A stretch of 7,069 nt of DNA, taken from the NCBI GenBank assembly GCA_003220855.1, contig QHTP01000258.1:1-7069 (forward strand). Direction: 5' to 3'. This DNA is from Gemmatimonadota bacterium. Lineage in GTDB: Bacteria > Gemmatimonadota > Gemmatimonadetes > Gemmatimonadales > GWC2-71-9. Positions 1-6,128 of the stretch are shown here, in pieces. The first letter of the stretch is position 1. Each line of letters begins with the position of its first letter. The notes beneath the pieces were generated by a model. It saw only the letters and a list, made by a program, of their open reading frames with translations. It did no database searches and was not told the origin of the DNA. Position numbers and translations under genes: made by a program.

Positions 1-605
1 CCGCTCACCTTGAGCGGGATCACCCGCTTGGCCCCCCGCCGCTTGCAGGCCTCGCCGGCCCGCGTCACGGCGTCGGGGTCGCCCGAGATCACGGTCTGGT
101 CGGGGGCGTTCAAGTTGGCCGGGACGGCCACCGCGTCGCCCGTCGAGGCCTCGCGGCACGCCGCCTCGACTTCCGCCGTGGCGAGGCCGAGTACCGCGGC
201 CATGGTCCCCGGGCGCGCGGTGCCGGCCTGGTGCATCAACTCGCCGCGGCGTCGCACGAGGGCCGCGGCGGCGGGCGCCGGGAGCGCGCCGGCCGTCACA
301 TACGCCGAGTACTCGCCCAGCGAGTGGCCGGCGGCGGCGACCGCCGTGCCCGAGGCGGCGGGCCCGACCACGGCGAAGACGGCGGCGCTGTGCGCCAGGA
401 TGGCCGGCTGCGCGTTGTGCGTAGCCGTCAGCTCGTCCTCCGGCCCTGCGAACATCAACCGGCTGAGGGAGACGCCCAGGGCCTCGTCGATGGCGCCGAG
501 GGCGTTGCGCGCCGCGGGGAATCGTGCGGCGAGGTCTTTGGCCATTCCGACTTTTTGGGCGCCTTGCCCGGGGCACAGCCAGATCGTGTTGCCAGCGGCT
601 ACCAC
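1..605 (-). CDS. fabD: Malonyl-CoA:ACP transacylase FabD (3'-truncated by window edge)
   Basis: FabD moves the malonyl group from CoA to acyl carrier protein in the cytoplasm, supplying the extender for fatty acid synthesis. About 201 of the usual roughly 310 residues are present. The N-terminus carries the oxyanion loop PGQGAQ (about residues 10-15), followed by NAQPAIL with a conserved Gln near 66, the nucleophile elbow GHSLGEYSA with Ser95, and an Arg-rich VRRRGEL near 118 that binds the malonyl carboxylate. The window ends just after PLKVSG, immediately before the expected catalytic His. I chose the GTG at 605 because it keeps the PGQGAQ loop; the first ATG (545) would lose it. This start overlaps the fabH stop by 7 bases, so translation is probably coupled. 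The family assignment is secure; the exact start is less so, because only a weak GGTGG-like ribosome site precedes it. Confidence 0.93.
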   Translation of the reverse strand, partial: MVAAGNTIWLCPGQGAQKVGMAKDLAARFPAARNALGAIDEALGVSLSRLMFAGPEDELTATHNAQPAILAHSAAVFAVVGPAASGTAVAAAGHSLGEYSAYVTAGALPAPAAAALVRRRGELMHQAGTARPGTMAAVLGLATAEVEAACREASTGDAVAVPANLNAPDQTVISGDPDAVTRAGEACKRRGAKRVIPLKVS

Positions 606-1585
606 TGCACCACCAGGCTCGCCCAGGTGAAGCCCGCGCCGAACGCGCAGAACATCACCTTCATGCCCGGTGTGAGGCGACCGCAGCGCACCGCCTCGTC
701 GAGCGCGATCGCGACCGAGGCCGCTGAGGTATTGCCGTAGCGGTCCACGTTCACGTAGACCTTGTCCATGGGGATCCCGGCGTGCTTGGCCGTGGCTTCG
801 ATGATCCGGATGTTGGCCTGGTGCGGAATGAGGAGATCGATGTCGTCGCTCGTGAGGCCGGCGCGCTCGAGCGCCTTGTCGCACGCGTCCGCCATCGAGA
901 GCACCGCCGCCTTGAATACCTCGCGCCCCGCCATCTTGATGTAGTAGGAATGGTCCGTGAGCAGAGCCTGGTCGGGCGGGTGGGCGGCGCCGCCGCCCGG
1001 GCGGTAGAGCAGCTCGGCCAGCGTGCCGTCCGATTTCATGTAGCTCGAGAGAATGCCCCGGCCCGTGGTGCTCGGGCGCACGAGTGTCGCGCCGGCCCCG
1101 TCGCCGAACAGCACTGCCGTGGTCCGGTCGCTCCAGTCCATGATGGCGGTGAGCTTCTCGGAGGCGACCACCAGCACGTGCCGTGCCTGCTCGCTCGCCA
1201 CGAGCCCCTCGGCGACGTTGAGCGCGTACAGGAAGCCGGTACAGGCGGCCCCCACGTCGAACGCCGCCGCGTGTTTGGCACCCAGCAGCGCCTGGAGATC
1301 GCACGCCTGGGAGGGCAGGAGCCGGTCGGGGGAGCAGGTCGCCACCACCACGGCGTCGAGATCGAGTGGCGTGAGTCCGGTCTGCGCGAGCACCTGCTCC
1401 GCCGCCGCCTTCGCCATGCAGGCGTTCGACTCGTCCGGGCCCGCCACCCGCCGCTCCCGGATCCCGGTGCGCTCGCGGATCCATTGGTCCGACGTGTCGA
1501 GCCGGCTCGAGAATTCGTCGTTGGTCATCACGCGCTTGGGCGTGTACCGACCCGTGGCCACGAGCTCGGCGAACGGACGCTTCAT
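599..1585 (-). CDS. fabH: Beta-ketoacyl-ACP synthase III FabH
   Basis: FabH starts fatty acid synthesis by condensing an acyl-CoA (acetyl-CoA or a branched primer) with malonyl-ACP. The product is 328 residues, normal for the family. The full Cys-His-Asn triad is visible: Cys115 in GAACTGFLYAL, His255 in IPHQANIRI and Asn285 in GNTSAAS. The N-terminal DQWIRERTGIRERR signature at about 33-46 and the C-terminal GAGFTWAS are also present. The frame stays open well upstream, but the ATG at 1585 gives the standard N-terminus. A strong ribosome site (GAGGGAGG) lies 9 bases before it, and it overlaps the plsX stop as ATGA. It sits between plsX and fabD, the usual fatty acid/phospholipid initiation cluster. 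Primer preference (straight or branched) cannot be told from sequence alone. Confidence 0.97.
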   Translation of the reverse strand: MKRPFAELVATGRYTPKRVMTNDEFSSRLDTSDQWIRERTGIRERRVAGPDESNACMAKAAAEQVLAQTGLTPLDLDAVVVATCSPDRLLPSQACDLQALLGAKHAAAFDVGAACTGFLYALNVAEGLVASEQARHVLVVASEKLTAIMDWSDRTTAVLFGDGAGATLVRPSTTGRGILSSYMKSDGTLAELLYRPGGGAAHPPDQALLTDHSYYIKMAGREVFKAAVLSMADACDKALERAGLTSDDIDLLIPHQANIRIIEATAKHAGIPMDKVYVNVDRYGNTSAASVAIALDEAVRCGRLTPGMKVMFCAFGAGFTWASLVVQW

Positions 1586-2589
1586 CGGGGCGCGCCTCCC
1601 TCGGCGAGCTCCGCGCCGATGTCCTGATCGAGGTGGCTCGTGACCATCTGAGCCGCGACGCGCACGGCGTTCTTGATCGCAGGCGCGGCGGACGCGCCGT
1701 GACAGATGATCACGACCCCCTTCACGCCGAGCAGGGGCGCACCGCCGTACTCGGAGTAGTCGAGGAACTTGAAGAGCTGTCTGGCTTCGGGCCGCCCTAA
1801 CACGTCGGGGAACGCCTGCTGCATCATCCCCATGAACATGCGGCCCGCCGACTCGTAGAACTTGAGGACCACGTTCCCGACGAAGCCGTCGCACACGACC
1901 ACATCGATCCGGCCCCGCTTGCACTGACCGGCCAGGATGTCCCGGCCCTCGACGTTACCGACGTAGTGGATGCCGGCCGTCTGCTTGAGGAGCTGGTGCG
2001 CTTCCTTAACGACGGCATTGCCCTTCTCGTCCTCCTCCCCGACGTTGAGCAGGCCGACACCGGGCCGTGCCTGGTCCAACACGTCGCGCACGTACACCGA
2101 CCCGAGGTGGGCGAAGCCGACGAGCTCGCGCGCGTCGCAGTCCACGTTGGCGCCGCCATCGAGCACCAGGACGGGATGCACGGCGGTGGGAAACAGCGCC
2201 CCGATCGCCGCGCGCTGCACGCCTTCGTGCAGGCGCAGCATCAGGGTCGCGGCCGCCATCACCGCCCCGGTGTTGCCGGCCGAGATGAACGCATCGCTGG
2301 CGCCCTGCTTCTGGAGTCCGATCCCGACGGCGACGGACGAACGGGGCTTCCCCTTCACCGCGGCCAACGGCTTCTCGCCCATCCCCACCACTTCGGGTGC
2401 CTCGACGATCTCGAGGCGGTCGCGATCGACGGCGCCGTGGGTTTTCAGGGCGGCCTCGATGTCGCGGGTACGTCCCACGAGCTGGATCCGGAACGTGGGG
2501 GGAAATTCGCGCAGTGCCTGGACCGCCCCCTCGACCTCCACCCGCGGGGCGTCGTCCCCGCCCATGGCATCGAGCGCGACGCGGATCAC
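1582..2589 (-). CDS. plsX: Phosphate acyltransferase PlsX
   Basis: PlsX converts acyl-ACP and phosphate to acyl-phosphate, the acyl donor PlsY uses to make lysophosphatidic acid, so it links fatty acid synthesis to membrane lipid synthesis. It is a soluble protein acting at the inner membrane face. The 335 residues match the family length. Family motifs in order are ALDAMGGDDAP (5-15), SAGNTGA (103-109), VLDGGANVDC (142-151), VVCDGFVGNVVLK (231-243) and EYGGAPLLGVKG (280-291). The GTG at 2589 is chosen because the conserved N-terminus begins there with IRVALDAMGG, and a GAGGA ribosome site lies 9 bases upstream inside the end of rpmF. The gap to the rpmF stop is only 2 bases, and its own stop overlaps fabH as ATGA. 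The longer open frame upstream is not used. Confidence 0.96.
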   Translation of the reverse strand: MIRVALDAMGGDDAPRVEVEGAVQALREFPPTFRIQLVGRTRDIEAALKTHGAVDRDRLEIVEAPEVVGMGEKPLAAVKGKPRSSVAVGIGLQKQGASDAFISAGNTGAVMAAATLMLRLHEGVQRAAIGALFPTAVHPVLVLDGGANVDCDARELVGFAHLGSVYVRDVLDQARPGVGLLNVGEEDEKGNAVVKEAHQLLKQTAGIHYVGNVEGRDILAGQCKRGRIDVVVCDGFVGNVVLKFYESAGRMFMGMMQQAFPDVLGRPEARQLFKFLDYSEYGGAPLLGVKGVVIICHGASAAPAIKNAVRVAAQMVTSHLDQDIGAELAEGGAPR

Positions 2590-2591
2590 CG

Positions 2592-2774
2592 TTAGGCGTC
2601 CTCGACCGCTACCCGCTGCTCGCCGCGGTAATACCCGCAGGTGGGACACACCCGATGCGGGCGCTTCAAATCGCCGCACCGCGGGCAGGGTTGCAGCGCG
2701 ATGGGCGCGGCCTTGTAATGCGTGCGGCGGGCGCGCTTCTTCCGCTTGGAAGTCCTTCGCTTGGGTACGGCCAT
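2592..2774 (-). CDS. rpmF: 50S ribosomal protein L32 (zinc-binding form)
   Basis: L32 is a small structural protein of the large ribosomal subunit. The 60-residue product has the typical basic N-terminus MAVPKRRTSKRKKRARRTH and a zinc ribbon built from Cys30-x2-Cys33 and Cys43-x2-Cys46 (CPRCG and CPTCGYY). It is therefore the zinc-dependent form and not the cysteine-free paralogue some bacteria switch to when zinc is scarce. The ATG at 2774 has a clear AGAGGA ribosome site 8 bases upstream. It follows yceD after 15 bases and precedes plsX by 2 bases, the classic yceD-rpmF-plsX order. A spacing this short suggests one message. Confidence 0.97.
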   Translation of the reverse strand: MAVPKRRTSKRKKRARRTHYKAAPIALQPCPRCGDLKRPHRVCPTCGYYRGEQRVAVEDA

Positions 2775-2789
2775 GAGGTTGGTCCTCTT

Positions 2790-3299
2790 TCAGTCGCGGA
2801 GCTTGTGCTTCAAGGCGGTCAATCCGCCCCAGCGTGGGTCCACTGCCGGCGGGCAGCCGCAGGGGCCAGCGTTCAAATCCGTGCCGCAGCGCGGGCACAG
2901 CCCGCGGCAGTCGTCTCGACACACGACCCACTGTGGCAGAGCCAGCAGCAACTCCTCCCGCAGCGCGACGCGCAGATCGATCGCGGTCGCATCCCGCTCC
3001 AGGGGGTAGGAACTCGGGTCCTCCAGGGCATCCGGATCCTGAGAAAACAGGGCGTCGACGTCCGCCACGACCGGGACGGTCACGGCGGCAAGACAGCGCC
3101 TGCATTCCCCGGCCATCCGGGTGCGGAGCGAGGCTCGCCAGTAGAAACGCCCTTCGCCGGCTGCCTGCAAGCGGCCTGCCACCCGCACCGGCTCGGCCAG
3201 GGCGGCGGTGAGCCCCTCGAACAGGGGGTCATTCCCTGCGAGTTGACCCTGCGTGTCCACCGGGCCACGGGCGAGCTCCCGCAGGTCGACCTGTAACAT
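2790..3299 (-). CDS. yceD: YceD/DUF177 family protein, partner of L32
   Basis: This is a DUF177 (YceD) protein of 169 residues. The family is almost always encoded just before rpmF and is linked to ribosomal RNA and L32 biology, but its biochemical role is not fixed. Visible features are the N-terminal LQVDLRELARGPV, a CRRC pair (Cys66, Cys69), an acidic middle segment, a cysteine cluster CRDDCRGLCPRCGTDLN (Cys127, 131, 135, 138) with a further CGC at 147-149, and the typical ending DPRWGGLTALKHKL. The many cysteines suggest metal binding (inference). I chose the ATG at 3299. A TTG at 3305 would add two residues, but neither start has a Shine-Dalgarno sequence. A promoter lies so close that the transcript is probably leaderless. 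Confidence 0.9.
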   Translation of the reverse strand: MLQVDLRELARGPVDTQGQLAGNDPLFEGLTAALAEPVRVAGRLQAAGEGRFYWRASLRTRMAGECRRCLAAVTVPVVADVDALFSQDPDALEDPSSYPLERDATAIDLRVALREELLLALPQWVVCRDDCRGLCPRCGTDLNAGPCGCPPAVDPRWGGLTALKHKLRD

Positions 3300-3342
3300 G
3301 AGCAACCGAAGCTAAACCGTTGTGGGACTTGCGTCAAGCGAA
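3300..3342 (-). promoter_or_regulatory. Sigma70-like promoter for yceD-rpmF-plsX-fabH-fabD
   Basis: Read on the minus strand, TTGACG (3337-3332, five of six matches to the -35 consensus) is followed by a 17-base spacer and TAGCTT (3314-3309, keeping the key T, A and final T of the -10). The expected start of transcription is near 3302, only about 0-3 bases before the yceD ATG at 3299. No Shine-Dalgarno sequence is present, which fits a leaderless message. A 4-base inverted repeat CTTG-ACG-CAAG overlaps the -35. This is the only gap between ndk and yceD, and no terminator hairpin with a T-run is seen in it. Confidence 0.55.
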
Positions 3343-3774
3343 CTAGGGCCGGCCTCCCCACAACTCACGCAACTCCCCCTCGGGGAAGAAAAAGGCCACT
3401 TCCCGAGCGGCGTTCTCGGGGGAGTCCGAGGCGTGGATCGCGTTCCGCTCCTTGGATTCGGCATACAGCTTCCGCACCGTCCCGGGCTTCGCTTCGGCGG
3501 GGTCGGTCGCGCCGATGACCTCGCGCAGCCGGGCGACCGCGTCGTCGCGCTCGAGCGCCAGGGCCAGCGCCGGTCCGGACGTCATGAATGTCACGAGGGA
3601 GCGGTAGAACGGGCGATCCCGATGCACTTCATAGAAGCCCTCCGCCTGGGCGCCGCTGAGCCTCACCAAACGGGCCGCGCGGATCACGAATCCCGCGCCT
3701 TCCAGGAGCGCGAGGATCTTGCCGGTGTGGCCGGCGCGGACCGCGTCGGGCTTGACGATCGCGAGTGTGAGCAT
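3343..3774 (-). CDS. ndk: Nucleoside diphosphate kinase
   Basis: Ndk transfers the gamma phosphate of ATP to other nucleoside and deoxynucleoside diphosphates through a phosphohistidine. The 143-residue chain has normal length, and all active-site positions known from the family are in place: Lys8 (VKPDAV), Tyr48, Phe56, Arg84, Thr90, Arg101, Asn111, the phosphorylated His114 in NAIHASDS, and Glu125. The ATG at 3774 gives the standard N-terminus LTLAIVKPDAV. No purine-rich ribosome site precedes it; the message there is C-rich (the complement of the G-run at 3779-3804). Ndk lies 22 bases after the EIIA-CBS gene and close to sucCD, whose product makes a nucleoside triphosphate that Ndk can equilibrate, so shared expression makes sense. 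Confidence 0.97.
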   Translation of the reverse strand: MLTLAIVKPDAVRAGHTGKILALLEGAGFVIRAARLVRLSGAQAEGFYEVHRDRPFYRSLVTFMTSGPALALALERDDAVARLREVIGATDPAEAKPGTVRKLYAESKERNAIHASDSPENAAREVAFFFPEGELRELWGGRP

Positions 3775-3804
3775 GCTCGGGGCTCAGGGCTCGGGGTTAG
3801 GGGG
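3774..3804 (+). repeat. G-rich imperfect heptad repeat, putative G-quadruplex
   Basis: Four G-tracts lie on the + strand at 3779-3782, 3787-3789, 3793-3796 and 3800-3804, separated by loops CTCA, CTC and TTA. This satisfies the G3+ N1-7 quadruplex rule. It can also be read as four imperfect 7-base units (TGCTCGG, GGCTCAG, GGCTCGG, GGTTAGG). It fills the 22-base gap between the EIIA-CBS gene and ndk, and covers the stop codon of the former. The G-rich strand is the template strand here, so the RNA would be C-rich. Any regulatory role is inference. Confidence 0.5.
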
Positions 3805-4705
3805 TAATGAGGCGACGGATCAGGTCGGCGCGCGTGAGAAAGCCGACGACCACGCCCTCGCGCACCACCGGAAATCGGTCGACGTCTTTCGAGCTCATCA
3901 GGTTGGCCACGTCCGCCAGGGTCTGGTCCTCCGCCAGGCAGAGCACCGAGCGGCCCATCGCTTCCCTGACCGGAATGAGGCGTGGGTCCGCGGAGCCGCG
4001 CTGCAGCTGCGAGCGCGTCGGTGCCCGAAACTCCCCGCTCTTCGTGCGCTGCACGAAATCGGGGATCAAGTAGCGTAACAGCTCGCGATGCGTGACCATG
4101 CCGATGAGCGAGCCGCCCTCGTCAACCACCGGCATGGCGCGGATGTCGCGCTCCACCATGAGGCGGGCGACCTCACCCAGCGTTCGCTCCGGGCCGACGG
4201 TGATGGCGTGGGGTGTCATCACGTCTCGCACCGTGAGCTGGCTCGGCAGCTCGACGGCATCGAGCGCCGGGAGCGCCAGCACCTGCTCGGGCGCGCGCGC
4301 CGCGAGGAGCGCCAGGACGTTGTCCGGGCTCGAGAGCGTACGGGCGAAGGCACCCACCACCTGCAGGTAGAGCGCCGCGTCACGCAATGGTGCGACGATG
4401 AAAATCACGACCCTGGCGGTGCGGTGCGGGTCCTTCTCCCAGCGGATCGGCGTGGGAGAGATGCCGAGCGCGGTCACGAGGCCGCGCACCGCCTCCGTGC
4501 GAAAGTGGGGCAGGAACGCGTGCTCTCCCACGCTCACCATGTCCTCGGGCCAGGTGTGTCGGACCACGGCGTTCAGCCGCTGGGGGTCGGCCACCGCGCC
4601 GCTCGCCACCAGGCGCTCGGCGAGCCGCTCGGTAGCCTCCTTGACCGTGGCGGCGCTCAGGGGAACGATGATGTGCTCTGGCTTGAGGACGTCGCGCAGC
4701 TTCAC
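3797..4705 (-). CDS. PTS EIIA-like domain fused to two CBS domains
   Basis: The 302-residue product has two parts. Residues 1-145 resemble the PTS EIIA type 2/PtsN fold: MKLRDVLKPEHI start, a VKEATERLAERL helix, and SVGEHAFLPHFRT (58-70), matching the family GxGxAxPH loop with the phosphorylatable His at 67. Residues 157-213 and 243-300 are two CBS repeats (VRDVMTPHAITV... and VREAMGRSVLCL...), which commonly bind AMP, ADP or ATP as a pair. No membrane segment or DNA-binding domain is seen, so a cytoplasmic sensor or regulatory role is inferred; the target is unknown. The GTG at 4705 overlaps the sucD stop as GTGA. The open frame continues upstream antisense-like through sucD but lacks homology there. 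The ribosome site is weak (AAAGAA). Its place between sucCD and ndk suggests a link to energy status. Confidence 0.85.
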   Translation of the reverse strand: MKLRDVLKPEHIIVPLSAATVKEATERLAERLVASGAVADPQRLNAVVRHTWPEDMVSVGEHAFLPHFRTEAVRGLVTALGISPTPIRWEKDPHRTARVVIFIVAPLRDAALYLQVVGAFARTLSSPDNVLALLAARAPEQVLALPALDAVELPSQLTVRDVMTPHAITVGPERTLGEVARLMVERDIRAMPVVDEGGSLIGMVTHRELLRYLIPDFVQRTKSGEFRAPTRSQLQRGSADPRLIPVREAMGRSVLCLAEDQTLADVANLMSSKDVDRFPVVREGVVVGFLTRADLIRRLITP

Positions 4706-5571
4706 AGTCGTTCTTTCAGCAGGGCCACGACGTCCACCGGGCGCTTCATCACGGCGATGCCCGCCTGGGTGAACGCCGCCATCTTCTCGGCGGCCGTGCC
4801 GCTCGATCCGGCAATGATGGCGCCGGCGTGTCCCATGCGACGGCCCGGCGGCGCGGTCTGCCCGGCGATGAACCCGATCACCGGCTTGGACATGGCTTGG
4901 CGGACGAAATCGGCGGCCTGCTGCTCGTCGGTGCCCCCGATCTCGCCGATCATGACCACCGCGTCGGTCTCGGGATCCGCCTGGAACGCCGAGAGGCAGT
5001 GGATGAAGCTGGTCCCGATGAGGGGATCGCCACCGATGCCCACGCAGGTGGACTGCCCGTACCCGGCCCCCGAGAGCTGGTGCACGATCTCGTAGGTGAG
5101 CGTCCCGCTGCGCGACACGACCCCGATCCGGCCCGGGCGGCAGATGTTGCCCGGAATGATGCCGACCTTCGAACGGGATGGGGAGATCAGTCCCGGACAG
5201 TTCGGCCCGATGAGTCGGGCGCCCCGCTCGTGGAGGAACGGCAGCACCCGCGTCATGTCCAGCACGGGAATCCCCTCGGTGATGCACACGATGAGCGCGA
5301 CACCCGCGTCGGCCGCCTCGAAGATGGCGGACGCCGCGACCGCGGCGGGCACGTAAATGACCGAGGTATTGGCCCGCGTCTCCGCCACCGCGTCGGCTAC
5401 GGTGTCGAAGACGGGCACGACGCCGTCGAACACCTGGCCGCCCTTCCCAGGCGTGACGCCGGCGACCACCTTCGTGCCGTACCCGATCATCTGCCGCGTG
5501 TGGAACGAACCGTCGCGGCCGGTGATTCCCTGCACCACCAGGCGCGTCTGCTGGTCGACGAAGATGCTCAC
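4702..5571 (-). CDS. sucD: Succinyl-CoA synthetase alpha subunit SucD
   Basis: SucD forms succinyl-CoA synthetase with SucC, the TCA cycle step that yields ATP or GTP from succinyl-CoA. The 289-residue protein has the CoA-binding Rossmann start (LVVQGITGRDGSFHTRQM, 11-28), the GTNCPG-type loop as IGPNCPGLISP (121-131), the segment VVSRSGTLTYE (151-161), and the catalytic phosphohistidine His248 in RMGHAGAII. The start codon is GTG at 5571, overlapping the sucC stop as GTGA, with a GAGGG ribosome site just upstream. That tight coupling fits the equal need for both subunits. The gene is complete and shows no odd residues. Confidence 0.97.
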   Translation of the reverse strand: MSIFVDQQTRLVVQGITGRDGSFHTRQMIGYGTKVVAGVTPGKGGQVFDGVVPVFDTVADAVAETRANTSVIYVPAAVAASAIFEAADAGVALIVCITEGIPVLDMTRVLPFLHERGARLIGPNCPGLISPSRSKVGIIPGNICRPGRIGVVSRSGTLTYEIVHQLSGAGYGQSTCVGIGGDPLIGTSFIHCLSAFQADPETDAVVMIGEIGGTDEQQAADFVRQAMSKPVIGFIAGQTAPPGRRMGHAGAIIAGSSGTAAEKMAAFTQAGIAVMKRPVDVVALLKERL

Positions 5572-6122
5572 GCCGCCCTCGCCTTGGTCACCGCCTGCTT
5601 GACGGCCTCGTCCATGTCGGTGAGGGCGGAGAACCCGGCCTTCGTGAGGATCTCGATGGCCAGCGCCTCGTTCGTGCCGGTGAGACGGATCACCAGCGGC
5701 ACCTTGAGCGGGAACTGCCTGGTGGCCTGCACGATGCCGTTCGCCACGTCGTCGCCGCGGGTGATGCCGCCGAAGATGTTGAACAGGATGGCGCGGACGC
5801 TCGGGTCCGCGGTGATGATGCGGAGGGCCCTGACCACCTTCTGGGGGTCGGAGCTACCCCCGATGTCGAGGAAATTCGCCGGCTCGCCGCCGTAGTACTT
5901 GACGAGATCCATCGTCGCCATGGCGAGCCCGGCGCCGTTGACGCAACAGCCCACCGAGCCCTCGAGCTTGATGAACGTGAGCCCCGCCTCGCGCGCCGCG
6001 ACCTCGGAGGGCGCTTCGGCGCTCGTGTCGCGCAGCGCCGCCAGCTCGGGATGCCGCTCGAGCTCGTTGTCGTCGATCGCGATCTTGGCGTCCAGGGCGG
6101 CGAGCGCGCCGTCCCGGGTCGT
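5568..6122 (-). CDS. sucC: Succinyl-CoA synthetase beta subunit SucC, C-terminal part only
   Basis: About 185 C-terminal residues of SucC are present, from roughly TRDGALAALDAKIAIDDNEL to the stop next to sucD. Recognisable segments are the metal and nucleotide site ALDAKIAIDDN, the GCCVNGAGLAMATMDLVK block, GGEPANFLDIGG, and FNIFGGITRGDDVANGI, all characteristic of the succinyl-CoA ligase domain. The N-terminal ATP-grasp half (about 200 residues) and the start codon are missing. Upstream of about 6115-6128 this frame reads into unrelated sequence that belongs to another gene in a different frame, and the first 57 or so residues of the extended open frame have no SucC character. The fragment itself is well conserved, not decayed, which argues for a recent break or an assembly join over an old pseudogene. 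Confidence 0.93.
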   Translation of the reverse strand, partial: TTRDGALAALDAKIAIDDNELERHPELAALRDTSAEAPSEVAAREAGLTFIKLEGSVGCCVNGAGLAMATMDLVKYYGGEPANFLDIGGSSDPQKVVRALRIITADPSVRAILFNIFGGITRGDDVANGIVQATRQFPLKVPLVIRLTGTNEALAIEILTKAGFSALTDMDEAVKQAVTKARAA

Positions 6123-6128
6123 CAAGAT
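6115..6128. other. Chimeric junction between sucC and an unrelated gene
   Basis: On the minus strand the 14 bases ATCTTGACGACCCG fit both sides. In one frame they complete KDDLDDP of the TPR-like amidase-type protein; in another frame they lead into TTRDGALAALDAK of SucC. Two genes, each cut in mid-protein, meet here in different frames, and base composition changes at the same point. This looks like a join through a short shared word, most likely an assembly chimera, possibly a true recombination. Confidence 0.75.

Noticed and set aside
782..1627. A 281-residue + strand open frame opposite fabH, and similar long + strand frames over plsX, yceD and the EIIA-CBS gene.
   Set aside because: All oppose well-supported genes, lack recognisable domains and have biased composition. 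They are GC-driven shadows.
3300..3342. Possible terminator after ndk, using the CTTG-ACG-CAAG inverted repeat.
   Set aside because: The stem is only 4 base pairs and no T-run follows; it coincides with the -35 element, so a promoter is the better reading.
4706..5287. Upstream extension of the EIIA-CBS gene through sucD.
   Set aside because: The added 194 residues overlap sucD in another frame and lack family features; the GTG at 4705 matches the EIIA N-terminus and overlaps the sucD stop.
4828..5895. A 355-residue open frame on the + strand opposite sucD and sucC.
   Set aside because: It lies antisense to clearly conserved genes and is rich in Arg, Gly, His and Asp, as expected for a shadow frame in GC-rich DNA.
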